A stretch of DNA of 64,000 bases from an uncultured Lachnospiraceae bacterium. Its GTDB lineage: Bacteria; Bacillota; Clostridia; Lachnospirales; Lachnospiraceae. Of this stretch, positions 7,444 to 15,744 are shown one piece after another. Both the position numbers and the translations under genes were made by a program. Within the stretch, counting starts at the first letter, position 1. Every line of letters begins with the position of its first letter. The stretch covers positions 1 through 64,000 of the forward strand of contig CAJTLU010000004.1 in NCBI GenBank assembly GCA_910577175.1, read 5' to 3'. The notes below the pieces were generated by a model. The model was not told the DNA's origin and ran no database searches. It worked only from the letters and a program-made list of their open reading frames with translations.

Positions 7444-8511
7444 TTATCTGCCTGTTTCCTCTGTTTCCGCATAATAAATAAGCTGCAGCGCACGGAAGGT
7501 AATATCACCGTTTCTTCTCCTTGCCGACTTCCAGTCCGTTTCCAGCTGTAAGCCGCCGTACGGCCCCCAGTTCCGGAACATCGCGTCCACTGAAATCTCA
7601 CAAACCCCGTCTGCATTGACCGCTCTCTGAATGCTCTCTACGATTTCCTGAAGCTTCGGGCTGTAACGAATGACGCCGCATCGTGCAAGCCATATCAGGT
7701 ATTCCATATGATACTGCTGCACCCCGTCTGTCTCATAAACAAACGTAAGCCCCTGCGAAGGAAAGCCTCCGGTTGTTGCAAGCACATGCCCGGCCCAGGT
7801 AGACGCGGTCAGCCCTACAAGCTCCGGCCGGTCCCTGCGCATCAGCTTTTCAACGGAATCTGCCAGCATACGGCTGGCATCCTCTGTTCTCCATGCGGCA
7901 GTATGCGCTAAAATATCCAGATGGTACCGGCAGGGCCATTTTTCATACTCATGGAATACCCGTACCCCGCTCTTTCCAAGGGGGCGCGATACGTCTAAAA
8001 TGGAATCCACCTCCAGTACCCGCCGGAAGGAATCCAGGGATAACTGAATCTGCGGGGCGATATCGATAAAATCTTCAAAACCTGCGCGGGCAATGCAGGC
8101 ACAACGGAAAAGATTACCTCCATTTGCCGCATACTTAAACTCATCTCCCGGCTCCCCTGCGTTCCGGTAGCACGGGTCAGTAAACGGAAGCTCTTTAAAC
8201 GCAAGCATGGCTCTTTTTAATACGTCCGTTTCCTTCCGTACCCCCTTTTCGGCAAGATATTTTACACCTGTCTCCTGATTTTCATAGCGTCCGGCATTTT
8301 TATTGGAACCGTGATACCCGTTTCCTAACCAGCCGTTTTCTTTTTGACATGCGATAATCGACCGAATAATTTTTTCCGATAAAATCAGCTCCTGTAACCT
8401 GTCTTCCTCTTCCCTGCTGATTTCATGCAGAATTTCCTTTTTCACACGGTAAATAATCGACGGATTCGCATTTTCCAACAGAAAAGAAATCATCTTCTGC
8501 ATGACCTTCAT
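7444..8511 (-). CDS. Hypothetical protein, terpenoid cyclase/prenyltransferase-like alpha-toroid
   Basis: The 355-residue protein is mainly helical with repeated short segments such as WLGNGYHGSNKNAGRYENQETGVKYL spread over helices, and HTAAWR, IWLARCGV. The arrangement of paired helices with W/G turns is like the alpha/alpha toroid seen in squalene-hopene cyclase and glycosyl hydrolase folds, but no DxDD or other catalytic motif is present. I set the start at 8511, with AAAAGG 7 nt upstream; two upstream codons (to 8541) would lack a site. Function is unknown. It is followed closely by a 155-residue gene and preceded by a VOC protein. Confidence 0.6.
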   Translation of the reverse strand: MKVMQKMISFLLENANPSIIYRVKKEILHEISREEEDRLQELILSEKIIRSIIACQKENGWLGNGYHGSNKNAGRYENQETGVKYLAEKGVRKETDVLKRAMLAFKELPFTDPCYRNAGEPGDEFKYAANGGNLFRCACIARAGFEDFIDIAPQIQLSLDSFRRVLEVDSILDVSRPLGKSGVRVFHEYEKWPCRYHLDILAHTAAWRTEDASRMLADSVEKLMRRDRPELVGLTASTWAGHVLATTGGFPSQGLTFVYETDGVQQYHMEYLIWLARCGVIRYSPKLQEIVESIQRAVNADGVCEISVDAMFRNWGPYGGLQLETDWKSARRRNGDITFRALQLIYYAETEETGR

Positions 8512-8564
8512 CACTTTGCCTTTTCCTTTCCATAATACCAAATGTCCGTTTTTTGTTTTTCCAG

Positions 8565-8996
8565 CTACTGCTTATCCGGATTCGGGCATGTAATAATCCA
8601 CGTAAACCCGAAACGGTCCTTCGTAATAGAACCGCAACCGCCGTCATCCGGCTCCGGGTGCGGCCGTAACGGCGAAAGTACGGTTCCGCCTTCCGCTAAT
8701 ACAGACACCGTATGCAATGCCTCCTCCTTTGAGTCCATATGAATCATCAGCTTTATGCCCGCTTTCGCTTCACTGTAGACAAAGGCATCTCCTGCCGACA
8801 TATGCGTATTGCCAAGCATAAACTCCGCATGCATTACTTTTCCGATTTGCTCTGGCGCCACACCAGGCATATGCTCCGGCCAGCGCGACATATGAAGGAT
8901 TTCTCCGCCAAAGGCTTCGATATAGACCTGGAGCGCCTCCTCACAATTTCCCCTGAACTCCAGATACGGAATGATTTCAATCTTTTTATTTTTCAT
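8565..8996 (-). CDS. VOC (glyoxalase/PhnB-like) family protein
   Basis: The 143-residue protein begins with IIPYLEFRGNCEEALQVY and contains a middle MHAEFMLGNTHMSAGD and an end DRFGFTWII, the typical pattern of PhnB/3-demethylubiquinone methyltransferase-like VOC proteins. These are beta-alpha-beta-beta-beta metalloproteins or ligand-binding proteins; the family does not tell the substrate. The start at 8996 has AAAGGAG 6 nt upstream, whereas the open frame extends further without a site. It probably forms a dimer. No pathway neighbours point to a substrate. Confidence 0.85.
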   Translation of the reverse strand: MKNKKIEIIPYLEFRGNCEEALQVYIEAFGGEILHMSRWPEHMPGVAPEQIGKVMHAEFMLGNTHMSAGDAFVYSEAKAGIKLMIHMDSKEEALHTVSVLAEGGTVLSPLRPHPEPDDGGCGSITKDRFGFTWIITCPNPDKQ

Positions 8997-9137
8997 TTTT
9001 TGCTCCTTTCTTTTAAGGACATCCCGGTAACCCGTGCCGGATTTCCAAATCAGCTGCAGTCTGTCACACATACCTGACTGCCTCCCGGATTGTAACTAGT
9101 ATACTTCAATTTCAATACATTGCCAATCCTATTCTTC

Positions 9138-9166
9138 TTTTCATACTCCCGGATTTGTGATAAAAT
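9138..9166 (+). promoter_or_regulatory. Promoter candidate for the RelE-like fusion gene
   Basis: TTTTCA (9138-9143) and TAAAAT (9161-9166) are separated by 17 bp, and a TG one base before the -10 gives an extended -10 element. The ATG is 42 bp downstream with a GAAAGG site. Confidence 0.5.
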
Positions 9167-9207
9167 AAAGAAGCTGGAATTTATCTCCATAAAAGAAAGG
9201 ACTCCAT

Positions 9208-9828
9208 ATGATGACCAATATCGTTTGCTCAGATACTTATGTAGCTGCATTTGCTGAATTAGATAAGAACACACAAAAAAAGTCCCTTAATACGATTCGT
9301 TCCATGCAAAGGAGCCTGAAAAGTGACAGCCTGAAAATAGAAAAGCTCAATACAAAGCTTGACTTTAAAAGTGCCAGAGTAACGCAGGATTTCAGGGTAA
9401 TCTTCACGCAATCCGGCAATACGATTCTTCTGGTATACATAGCCCGTCACGATGATGCCTACTTATGGGCAAGCAGAAGATTACAGGGATTTGATGCTGC
9501 AGATGCCAAGCCGGCTTACGAATATTTTGAAAAATCGAAAATGGCATCCGGCACTATAGCGGAAGACGTTGCCAGCGTATCTGACAGTATACATTCTGTT
9601 CAGGCACCTACAGAAAAAAGAACAGAAAAAAAATCCGGCAACAGAACAAACCTGTCTCCTGCTTCCTCTGCCACGCCGGTAAACAATCAAATTTCTGATA
9701 AGCACGCTCCATCAGACAAGCAAAAGTCAAAAAAACAGCTTATGATAGCATTTGCTTTCCTCTGCTTTCTGCTTGGTATTCTCACCGGCCTTTCTATTGC
9801 CATCGGATATCTTACTTTAATCGGATAG
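9208..9828 (+). CDS. RelE/ParE-like domain with C-terminal membrane anchor
   Basis: Residues 1-95 look like a RelE/ParE-superfamily toxin: a helical hairpin, then KLDFKSARVTQDFRVIFT and LLVYIARHDDAYLWASRR, the strand-strand-HDDAY-W pattern also found in the RelE-like domain linked to UvrD-type helicases. Residues 100-175 are a low-complexity Ser/Thr/Lys linker, and residues 178-203 form one hydrophobic transmembrane segment preceded by KKQ, so the toxin-like domain should face the cytoplasm. No antitoxin gene is adjacent on either side. The gene has its own promoter and AAAGGA site and is a lone plus-strand gene. It may be a membrane-tethered mRNA interferase relative or a non-toxic regulator; activity is unproven. 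Confidence 0.7.
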   Translation: MMTNIVCSDTYVAAFAELDKNTQKKSLNTIRSMQRSLKSDSLKIEKLNTKLDFKSARVTQDFRVIFTQSGNTILLVYIARHDDAYLWASRRLQGFDAADAKPAYEYFEKSKMASGTIAEDVASVSDSIHSVQAPTEKRTEKKSGNRTNLSPASSATPVNNQISDKHAPSDKQKSKKQLMIAFAFLCFLLGILTGLSIAIGYLTLIG

Positions 9829-9873
9829 CCTCCTGACAGCCTGATTTATGTTTATCTCCGGACCTCCGGAACG

Positions 9874-10011
9874 TTATCCTTCCTGTAATTCCATTTCATC
9901 CGCATCCGGCACCAGCAGTCCGCCCTGCTCCTGCAAGGTCTCTCCGTTCTCCTCTATAAGAGACGAAAGGACGGAAAATGTCCCTGTTTCTTCCAACGGG
10001 TAATCCATAAA
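9874..10011 (-). pseudogene. C-terminal fragment of an unidentified protein, truncated by IS256 remnant
   Basis: On the minus strand an open frame of about 45 codons ends with TAA at 9874-9876 and reads DYPLEETGTFSVLSSL, then GGLLVPDADEMELQEG. Composition is like a normal acidic protein tail. Upstream the frame meets a stop right at the junction with the transposase remnant, so the 5' part of the gene appears to be lost. Family unknown. The remaining bases between 9829 and 10010 hold nothing else I can support. Confidence 0.4.
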
Positions 10012-10019
10012 GGTCCATC

Positions 10020-10360
10020 ATCGGGGCGGCGGAAGGGATAGAGGAAACACTTACCTACATGGACTTCCCTTCGCAGCACTAGACGAGGATCAGGACCAAC
10101 AACACCATCGAACGGCTCAACCGCGAGATCAGGCGGAGGACAAAAGCTATCGGTGCCTTTCCGGATGGACAAAGCGCCCTGATGTTGGTATATGCCAGAC
10201 TGCGTCATGTAGCAGGTACTTGGGGAACAAAGCGCTACATGAACATGGCTCACCTTTACAACATGGCGCCGGATGCAGGGTCTGATAACATAACCGGTTA
10301 ACTACCGGATACCAAACGGTAGAAATTAAATTTGCGAAAAACTATTGACACTATCACCCC
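10020..10360 (+). mobile_element. IS256-family transposase remnant
   Basis: Translated from 10023 to 10301 the plus strand gives the C terminus of an IS256-type transposase: EGIEETLTYMDFP, TNNTIERLNREIRRRT, AIGAFPDG, SALMLVYARLRHVAGT, and KRYMNM. This contains the catalytic Glu region (NTIERLNREIRRR). The expected Trp codon is TAG at about 10074-10076, so it is dead, and the N-terminal two thirds are missing. The bases after the stop, through GACACTATC near 10350-10360, resemble the right end of IS256-like elements. The remnant marks the border of the AT-rich defence island. Confidence 0.8.
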
Positions 10361-10382
10361 CTAAGCATAATTTTTCTAAAAA

Positions 10383-12440
10383 TCATTTTCTCTTTTCAAG
10401 TTCTTTTAATCCATACTGAGATATCTTGTAATACCGTCGCTGTCCATCATTTTTACTTACACAAACCAACTCCCTATCAATTAGTTTCTGAGTTCTTTTA
10501 GCAATCAACTGATATGTGCAATCTAATTCTCCTGCTATCACGCTTGCTCTAAAATCGTCTTCCCTATTATTCCCCAAAAAATTTAGGATTTCATATTCTA
10601 ATCCATCATTCAGTTTTAATGACGTATCAACATAATCTTTAATAACATCCAATATATGTTTATTTGTCATCTCTAACTTGCATTCCACAAATTGATGCAT
10701 TTGCGTAGAACATGTCGGGCAACTCATCCCATATGCTTTCATTGCATCATAATTCTCAAATGGAAAAACATGACCATTCGGACATCTAATCTCTTGACTT
10801 TCGTTAAAATGATCTTTTATCAAATCATTAAACAAAAATTTTCTTTCACTATAATATTTTCTTAACTCTGTATCCTTTGGTCTGCCATACTTTAAATTAT
10901 TTTTTTGACACATTCCATAGTTTATTGCATATAAGACAGATGGAATATTATCTTTGTCATTTACTTTATTATATGTTGTAATATAACCATTAAGTTCTAA
11001 TGAATCCAATAATCTACATAGAGAGCTAGAAACCATAAAATGACTTGTTGGTAAATTTCTCTTTTCCACTTCATTTACCTGTTTATCATTTTCTTCCTCT
11101 TTTTTTATGATTTTTTCCATTAAAAATTTCAAATTTTCCAAAGATGCCATTTCATCAAACGACTGTACAACAAATTTGTTTTTCTCAAAATATTGTTCAG
11201 TTACATCTTCAAAATACTTTTGAGCAGCCATATTCAAAGCAGCTTTGGTTATTTTTTTCTCAATAGTAACATGTGTCGCAAAACAATATCCTAATATATA
11301 TCCAATTATTCTAGGTGTATTTAAAGACATATCAAATAACAACTCAAAAAGTTCCTCATCCTTTATGTCAAAATAATCTGATATTTTTTTACCGGGAAGA
11401 AACACTTCAAATCTGTTACAGATCAATCTTCTTACATAATCTATTGATAATTCTTCCATTTTTGAGATATTCTTATAGGCATAAAGCGCACTATAAAAAT
11501 CCAAATTAATTTCATCAATTTTTTGATTATCTAAGCGTCCATAATAAAATCTGCTTGGATATGTTGCAATTTTAAATTTAACAAAGTCATCCGATATGTT
11601 ATTTAACGGAGCCACGAACCAATCCATAAAAATCTCTTGTGCTTCTTGATCCATTTCTGAATAATCATCAAGATAAATATAAATATATTTAACATTTAAT
11701 GAATCTCTTATTTTTAAAAATGACTCAATAAGACATTTTTTAATATCAAAATATTGCAACACAGCACTTGAAAATTCTCTTTTACAAATATTTTCTTCTG
11801 ACTTGCTAATTTCTGTATTAGCTCCTATTGACGTACTTGATATATTAATATCAACTTCTTCACTCTTATTTTGTCCATTACTTTCCGTCTTGCTAATAAC
11901 TGTATATAACTGCGCATCGACAGCTTTAACAACTTCATTTATATTATCAAGAATTTCTGATAATTCCTCTTCAACCTCAGCAACTATTCCATTTAAAGAA
12001 TGTGTAATTCTACTAAAAAAATTTTGACTTTTTATTGAACTCTTAAATTCTTTTGTTGCAAGCTTTATAACTTCAAATAAAAAATTTTTGTAAATAAGAT
12101 ATTTTTTTATTTCTTCCGACATCTCTGCTGTTAAAGTGTCAGAAAGAGTAGGAGTTGCACTATCAAACAATGTTTTAACATCAATATAAACAGTAATTAC
12201 ATCTTTATTTCCTTTCATATCAGCAATTGACTTTTGAAATATTGTTGACTTGCCAGTTCCCTTTCTTCCTTTTAATATTGATGTTCTTGGTAAATTTACC
12301 TGCTGTAATATTCCTTCGTTTGGAAGTAAATCGGTATAAATTTCATTTATAATATTCTCACCGTCATGTTCTATTTCAGCTCGTCTAATTAATTTCAAAG
12401 AATTTGCAAACATTAAAAAATCATTTTGTGTCTCCATCAT
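10383..12440 (-). CDS. P-loop ATPase with zinc ribbon and C-terminal winged helix (ORC/CDC6-like), defence-island associated
   Basis: The 685-residue protein has a Walker A motif GRKGTGKST (58-66), a Walker B-like YIYLDDYSE (DD 258-259), an insert of charged sequence between about 130 and 220, a sensor-like helical region (300-420), a CxxxH...CxxC zinc ribbon (CPNGH and CPTC, about 555-580) and a C-terminal winged-helix-like segment (about 620-685, QLIAKRTQKLIDREL). The order ATPase then wHTH is like ORC/CDC6 or STAND-type ATPases of defence systems. It follows the restriction nuclease by 48 bp on the same strand, with AGGAG before the start, and shares the same AT-rich composition. Role is unknown: an extra defence effector, or a regulator of restriction. 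Confidence 0.7.
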   Translation of the reverse strand: MMETQNDFLMFANSLKLIRRAEIEHDGENIINEIYTDLLPNEGILQQVNLPRTSILKGRKGTGKSTIFQKSIADMKGNKDVITVYIDVKTLFDSATPTLSDTLTAEMSEEIKKYLIYKNFLFEVIKLATKEFKSSIKSQNFFSRITHSLNGIVAEVEEELSEILDNINEVVKAVDAQLYTVISKTESNGQNKSEEVDINISSTSIGANTEISKSEENICKREFSSAVLQYFDIKKCLIESFLKIRDSLNVKYIYIYLDDYSEMDQEAQEIFMDWFVAPLNNISDDFVKFKIATYPSRFYYGRLDNQKIDEINLDFYSALYAYKNISKMEELSIDYVRRLICNRFEVFLPGKKISDYFDIKDEELFELLFDMSLNTPRIIGYILGYCFATHVTIEKKITKAALNMAAQKYFEDVTEQYFEKNKFVVQSFDEMASLENLKFLMEKIIKKEEENDKQVNEVEKRNLPTSHFMVSSSLCRLLDSLELNGYITTYNKVNDKDNIPSVLYAINYGMCQKNNLKYGRPKDTELRKYYSERKFLFNDLIKDHFNESQEIRCPNGHVFPFENYDAMKAYGMSCPTCSTQMHQFVECKLEMTNKHILDVIKDYVDTSLKLNDGLEYEILNFLGNNREDDFRASVIAGELDCTYQLIAKRTQKLIDRELVCVSKNDGQRRYYKISQYGLKELEKRK

Positions 12441-12488
12441 ATATAATCTCCTTTTTGTTCTTTGAAAACATTATCATTTAATGTATTC

Positions 12489-13406
12489 CTATCTCGGTCC
12501 TAAAAACTTATCCCCGTTCAAATGTATCATATGTTCCGGCATCTCTGCAATCCAGACCTCCGTTTCCCATGCCAGTGTTTCCGAAAATCTCTTATATGTC
12601 TTAAAATCAAGAAATGCCGTCACAAAGATTTTTCCTGCCGTTACATTCTTTGTCATTTCCGTTATTTCCAAAATTCTTTTAGAATCCATCGGTCCAACCG
12701 AAGTTACTGATTCCACAAAATATATCCAATTCTTATCTTCTCTGTACAAAACCACATCCGGCATCTTATCATGCAAGGTTATTTCAAATCCCAATTCTGT
12801 CAACTTATCAACATTTTTCACTAAGTCTTTCTCTATGGTGTCGCCAACATACAAACATTCTGAAACCGGCGCAAATCGTGGAGCAAATTCTTCAATAATA
12901 GCCTTTTGCAATTCATTATGCTTGCCTGTAGAAAATTGAAAATCAGCACCATTAATACGCACTGGCATCATTGTCATTTTCTTTTTTGAAGCATAAATAT
13001 CCATCAATTTTTCATGATATTCCAAAAAGCGATTTATGAATTTTTGCCATTCTGATGTCTGAAATGCCCTTACCATCTGCAATGTTTCTTCCGTAAGTCT
13101 ATATCTATAATTCGGGCTATTTGTTGCCTCCCCGTTATCCTCTACAAGTGCTGCATTTCTAAAATGATGTAATGCCTGTTTACGAAATGTTTCCCTGCTG
13201 TTTTCGGCATAAGTGGAGCCATAGTATGTATTTGCAAATTGGATAATATCATGAATACGAATCCACTCATTTTCTGCTTCTTTCCATGCAGTATCCTGCT
13301 TTAATCCTGCCATTGCCAACAATACATAGCAACAAATATCTGCCTGCTGCGCTTTCGGCATCCCTAGTATTTTCAGAATTTCTCTTGCCTCGTCAATTTT
13401 ATCCAC
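12489..13406 (-). CDS. Type II restriction endonuclease, BsuBI/PstI family
   Basis: The 305-residue protein matches the BsuBI/PstI family along its length: N-terminal helical region (KAQQADICCYVLLAMAGL), FRKQALHHFRNAALV, and the C-terminal nuclease domain with PVRINGADFQFSTGKHNELQ, PDVVLYREDKNW and FVESVTSVGPM. The family cuts CTGCAG, so this specificity is expected. PD-(D/E)xK-like residues would be D (PDVVL) and E-x-V (FVESV). The start is a GTG at 13406 with GGAGGGAT upstream, and it overlaps the end of the methyltransferase gene by 8 nt, which couples production of the nuclease to that of the methylase. AT-rich base use unlike flanking genes suggests transfer. Confidence 0.9.
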   Translation of the reverse strand: MDKIDEAREILKILGMPKAQQADICCYVLLAMAGLKQDTAWKEAENEWIRIHDIIQFANTYYGSTYAENSRETFRKQALHHFRNAALVEDNGEATNSPNYRYRLTEETLQMVRAFQTSEWQKFINRFLEYHEKLMDIYASKKKMTMMPVRINGADFQFSTGKHNELQKAIIEEFAPRFAPVSECLYVGDTIEKDLVKNVDKLTELGFEITLHDKMPDVVLYREDKNWIYFVESVTSVGPMDSKRILEITEMTKNVTAGKIFVTAFLDFKTYKRFSETLAWETEVWIAEMPEHMIHLNGDKFLGPR

Positions 13407-14886
13407 AGTATCCCTCCAATATCATATTGCAATTATGTTCTGACATGTCCTTGCTTTTCATCAGCTTTCTACCCATTTCCTGTATGCTTTCTAAATCAGG
13501 AACAGGCATCGAATTAATTTCCGTCGAATTTACCTGTGTTGAACCATTCAAAATTCTATAATATTCATCATAAAGCGTAGAGTTAAAAATCACATATAAT
13601 CCATACACAAGGCACTCTGACATTTCCGTTATCAAGCCATCTATAAAATTTATCTTGTTCTGTGTGCTAATCTTCTTATACTGCGGATATTTCTTCGATA
13701 AATATACCCCGCACTGCAATCTGCGCCGTTCCTCTTTCGCCGTAAAACGCTTCACAAACAAATAATTCCGATTATCCTGCATTAATCCTTTTTGGTCAGT
13801 CACAACATACTCATGCTCTTTCTGAATCGGGAACTGTACTTCCCCCTCTTTAATATGCTGTGAATAAAACAGTGGAATTGCTCCTTCTTCCGCATCATCA
13901 CGAAGTATCTCCCGATTGCGGAAATCAACTGTCAGTCCTGTTTTCATTTTTAACCCAATATCCGGTAGCGTTTTATCAAACCTATGTAACCGTTCTAATA
14001 CGGAAATTTCTTTTTTATCCGTTACAAGATAAACATAATAATCGTCCCCGGACACAACAAGACTATACGGCACTGTCAAAGACGTCAACTTATTAAAATC
14101 GCTATTTGATTGTGAGGAAGTAATCGTTACTTCTTCCGGCGTCTGATTTGTCTTTTTTACTTTTATAATCATTGTTTCCTGCAACACATCTTCTCTGTCA
14201 AATACTTTATTCCTGCTTACAAATAAATGAATATGCTCCAATCTTCCTTCTGTCAGAAAATACTGTCTGAAACGTTTAAAATAAGCCCCCGAAGTCCATG
14301 AGCGTGGAATGATATACACCATTTCCCCATCACTATCCAGATTAAATAATCCCATTGCCGCAAAAATAAAATATAAATTTGGCGCACCATAGCAGACTTC
14401 CGGCATATCTGTTGCCTCTGGCGCATCCTTAGGTATTTTCATATAAGGCGGATTGCCAATTACAAAATCATATTTCTTAGGATCAGGGCTACCACCCAAC
14501 ATATGGTTAAAATCCAAATACTGACTTGTAATATAATTATCTGTGACAATTTGTATTTGAATATCTTTTTTCAAATTTTCCTGACAAACTCGCAGGTTTT
14601 CCTTTAGCAGTTCCAAAATATTATCATCATTTTCATAGCAGGTCAATTCTATCGTCTGAACAAAATCACTCTGCTCCAGTCGTTCTATCAACGCGCATGA
14701 TAATATCCCCGATCCTGCTCCTGCATCTAAAATACTGACTTTAGACTTTTTTTCAGAAATATCATATAATCCAGCCATAAAACGTGCGGTTTCTTTACTA
14801 GTAAAAAATTGACCATACTTTTTTCGCTCTTTTTTAGGCATACTATCAATATATTTATTGGTACGTTCAATAATGTAATCTAACAT
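13399..14886 (-). CDS. DNA adenine N6-methyltransferase of BsuBI/PstI-type system
   Basis: The 495-residue protein has the gamma-class N6-adenine methyltransferase order: KYGQFFTSKETARFM (Eco57I-like X motif, residues 24-37), motif I SILDAGAGSGILS (51-63), the catalytic NPPY at 145-148 (FVIGNPPYMKIP) and a long C-terminal target-recognition domain. It should methylate A in CTGCAG, protecting the host from the adjacent nuclease. Start is ATG with GAAGGG upstream. It is transcribed before the nuclease and after the XRE controller, which is the usual layout for establishing methylation first. Confidence 0.92.
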   Translation of the reverse strand: MLDYIIERTNKYIDSMPKKERKKYGQFFTSKETARFMAGLYDISEKKSKVSILDAGAGSGILSCALIERLEQSDFVQTIELTCYENDDNILELLKENLRVCQENLKKDIQIQIVTDNYITSQYLDFNHMLGGSPDPKKYDFVIGNPPYMKIPKDAPEATDMPEVCYGAPNLYFIFAAMGLFNLDSDGEMVYIIPRSWTSGAYFKRFRQYFLTEGRLEHIHLFVSRNKVFDREDVLQETMIIKVKKTNQTPEEVTITSSQSNSDFNKLTSLTVPYSLVVSGDDYYVYLVTDKKEISVLERLHRFDKTLPDIGLKMKTGLTVDFRNREILRDDAEEGAIPLFYSQHIKEGEVQFPIQKEHEYVVTDQKGLMQDNRNYLFVKRFTAKEERRRLQCGVYLSKKYPQYKKISTQNKINFIDGLITEMSECLVYGLYVIFNSTLYDEYYRILNGSTQVNSTEINSMPVPDLESIQEMGRKLMKSKDMSEHNCNMILEGYCG

Positions 14887-15070
14887 CGTTTCCCTTCTTT
14901 TCTACAATTAGTCAAATCAATGTTCCGTATCAATGTCGACATTATGTATCTGCTTAGAATAATATAAACCTTTTATTTGCCTTAAAATAATTTTTAAGCA
15001 GCTTTAAAACTCCGCTAATTTTCTTCTATTTTCCGACCGATACAACGAACTGCTCTCTATTGGATAATAT

Positions 15071-15376
15071 TTACTCATCTTCAAACTTATCAACTCTTTC
15101 AAGTATTTTTAACAATTTCATTCCTGCTAATGCCACTTTCTGCTTTTTACCTTTTTGCACTTCAACATCATTCTCCAAAGATTCTGCAAATAATAACAAT
15201 GTTGATTTTTTCATTTCAAATACGCCGGCATACTTATCTAATACATCCATTGTCGGCTGCTTCTTATTATTTTCTATTTCCGAAACATAACTTTGAGAAA
15301 TTCCCAGTTTCTCTGCTAATTCAGCAGATTTATATCCATTAAAAATCCGTAATAATCTAAGTGCTTCTCCAATCAT
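15071..15376 (-). CDS. XRE-family controller protein of the restriction-modification system
   Basis: The 101-residue protein has a Cro/C1-type helix-turn-helix in residues 4-60: RLLRIFNGYKSAELAEKLG, ISQSYVSEIENNKKQPTMDVLDKYA. A charged C-terminal tail follows. It lies upstream of the methyltransferase on the same strand, the place of a C (controller) protein. Palindromes directly upstream of the start (15392-15412 and 15431-15472) are plausible operators, so it probably regulates itself and the restriction genes. The gap of 184 bp to the methyltransferase start holds AT-rich DNA that may include a second promoter. Confidence 0.8.
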   Translation of the reverse strand: MIGEALRLLRIFNGYKSAELAEKLGISQSYVSEIENNKKQPTMDVLDKYAGVFEMKKSTLLLFAESLENDVEVQKGKKQKVALAGMKLLKILERVDKFEDE

Positions 15377-15391
15377 AGATTTTCCTTTCCC

Positions 15392-15412
15392 AATCTATGC
15401 AAAAAATAGATT
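15392..15412. promoter_or_regulatory. Palindromic operator candidate of the XRE controller
   Basis: AATCTAT (15392-15398) is an exact inverted match of ATAGATT (15406-15412) with a 7-bp spacer, 16 bp upstream of the controller start. A related half (AATCATAGATT) covers the start codon. Confidence 0.55.
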
Positions 15413-15430
15413 ATTTAGCATTAAAGTAAG

Positions 15431-15472
15431 TTATCTAAAAGCAACTCAATAGTGATTTTGCAAACGTAGATA
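15431..15472. promoter_or_regulatory. Second inverted repeat upstream of the controller
   Basis: TTATCTA (15431-15437) and TAGATAA (15466-15472) form an inverted pair spaced by 28 bp, with the same TCTA/TAGA core as the operator at 15392-15412. It may be a second controller site. The remainder of 15473-15578 is AT-rich with no gene visible. Confidence 0.4.
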
Positions 15473-15578
15473 ACAAATTTACCAACAGCAATTTCAGTAT
15501 AACACATATACAAAGAAAGTCAAGATATTATATCGCTATTTGTAATATTCCAAGCTAAAGGAAGAAGCAATAAACCAC

Positions 15579-15618
15579 AAAAATAGCCGCCTGTCTGGTA
15601 AACTAAGCGGCAATTTTT
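15579..15618. terminator. Terminator hairpin after the fibronectin-III-like gene
   Basis: GCCGC (15586-15590) pairs with GCGGC (15607-15611), extended by outer A/T pairs, and T-runs follow on both strands. It would end minus-strand transcripts from the decayed surface protein gene. Confidence 0.55.
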
Positions 15619-15744
15619 GTTTCACTTATATACCGGGCTAACCGTCTATTGCAGCGCCCTTTCTATCATCAGATTAACCCTATCCTATATAAATATGCCC
15701 AAGGATTTCCTCCCGGCAAAGGTATAAAAAACGTTACCTCCCTC

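Noticed and set aside
9954..10253. Minus-strand open frame of 99 codons
   Set aside because: It runs antisense over the IS256 remnant; the plus-strand translation is clearly transposase.
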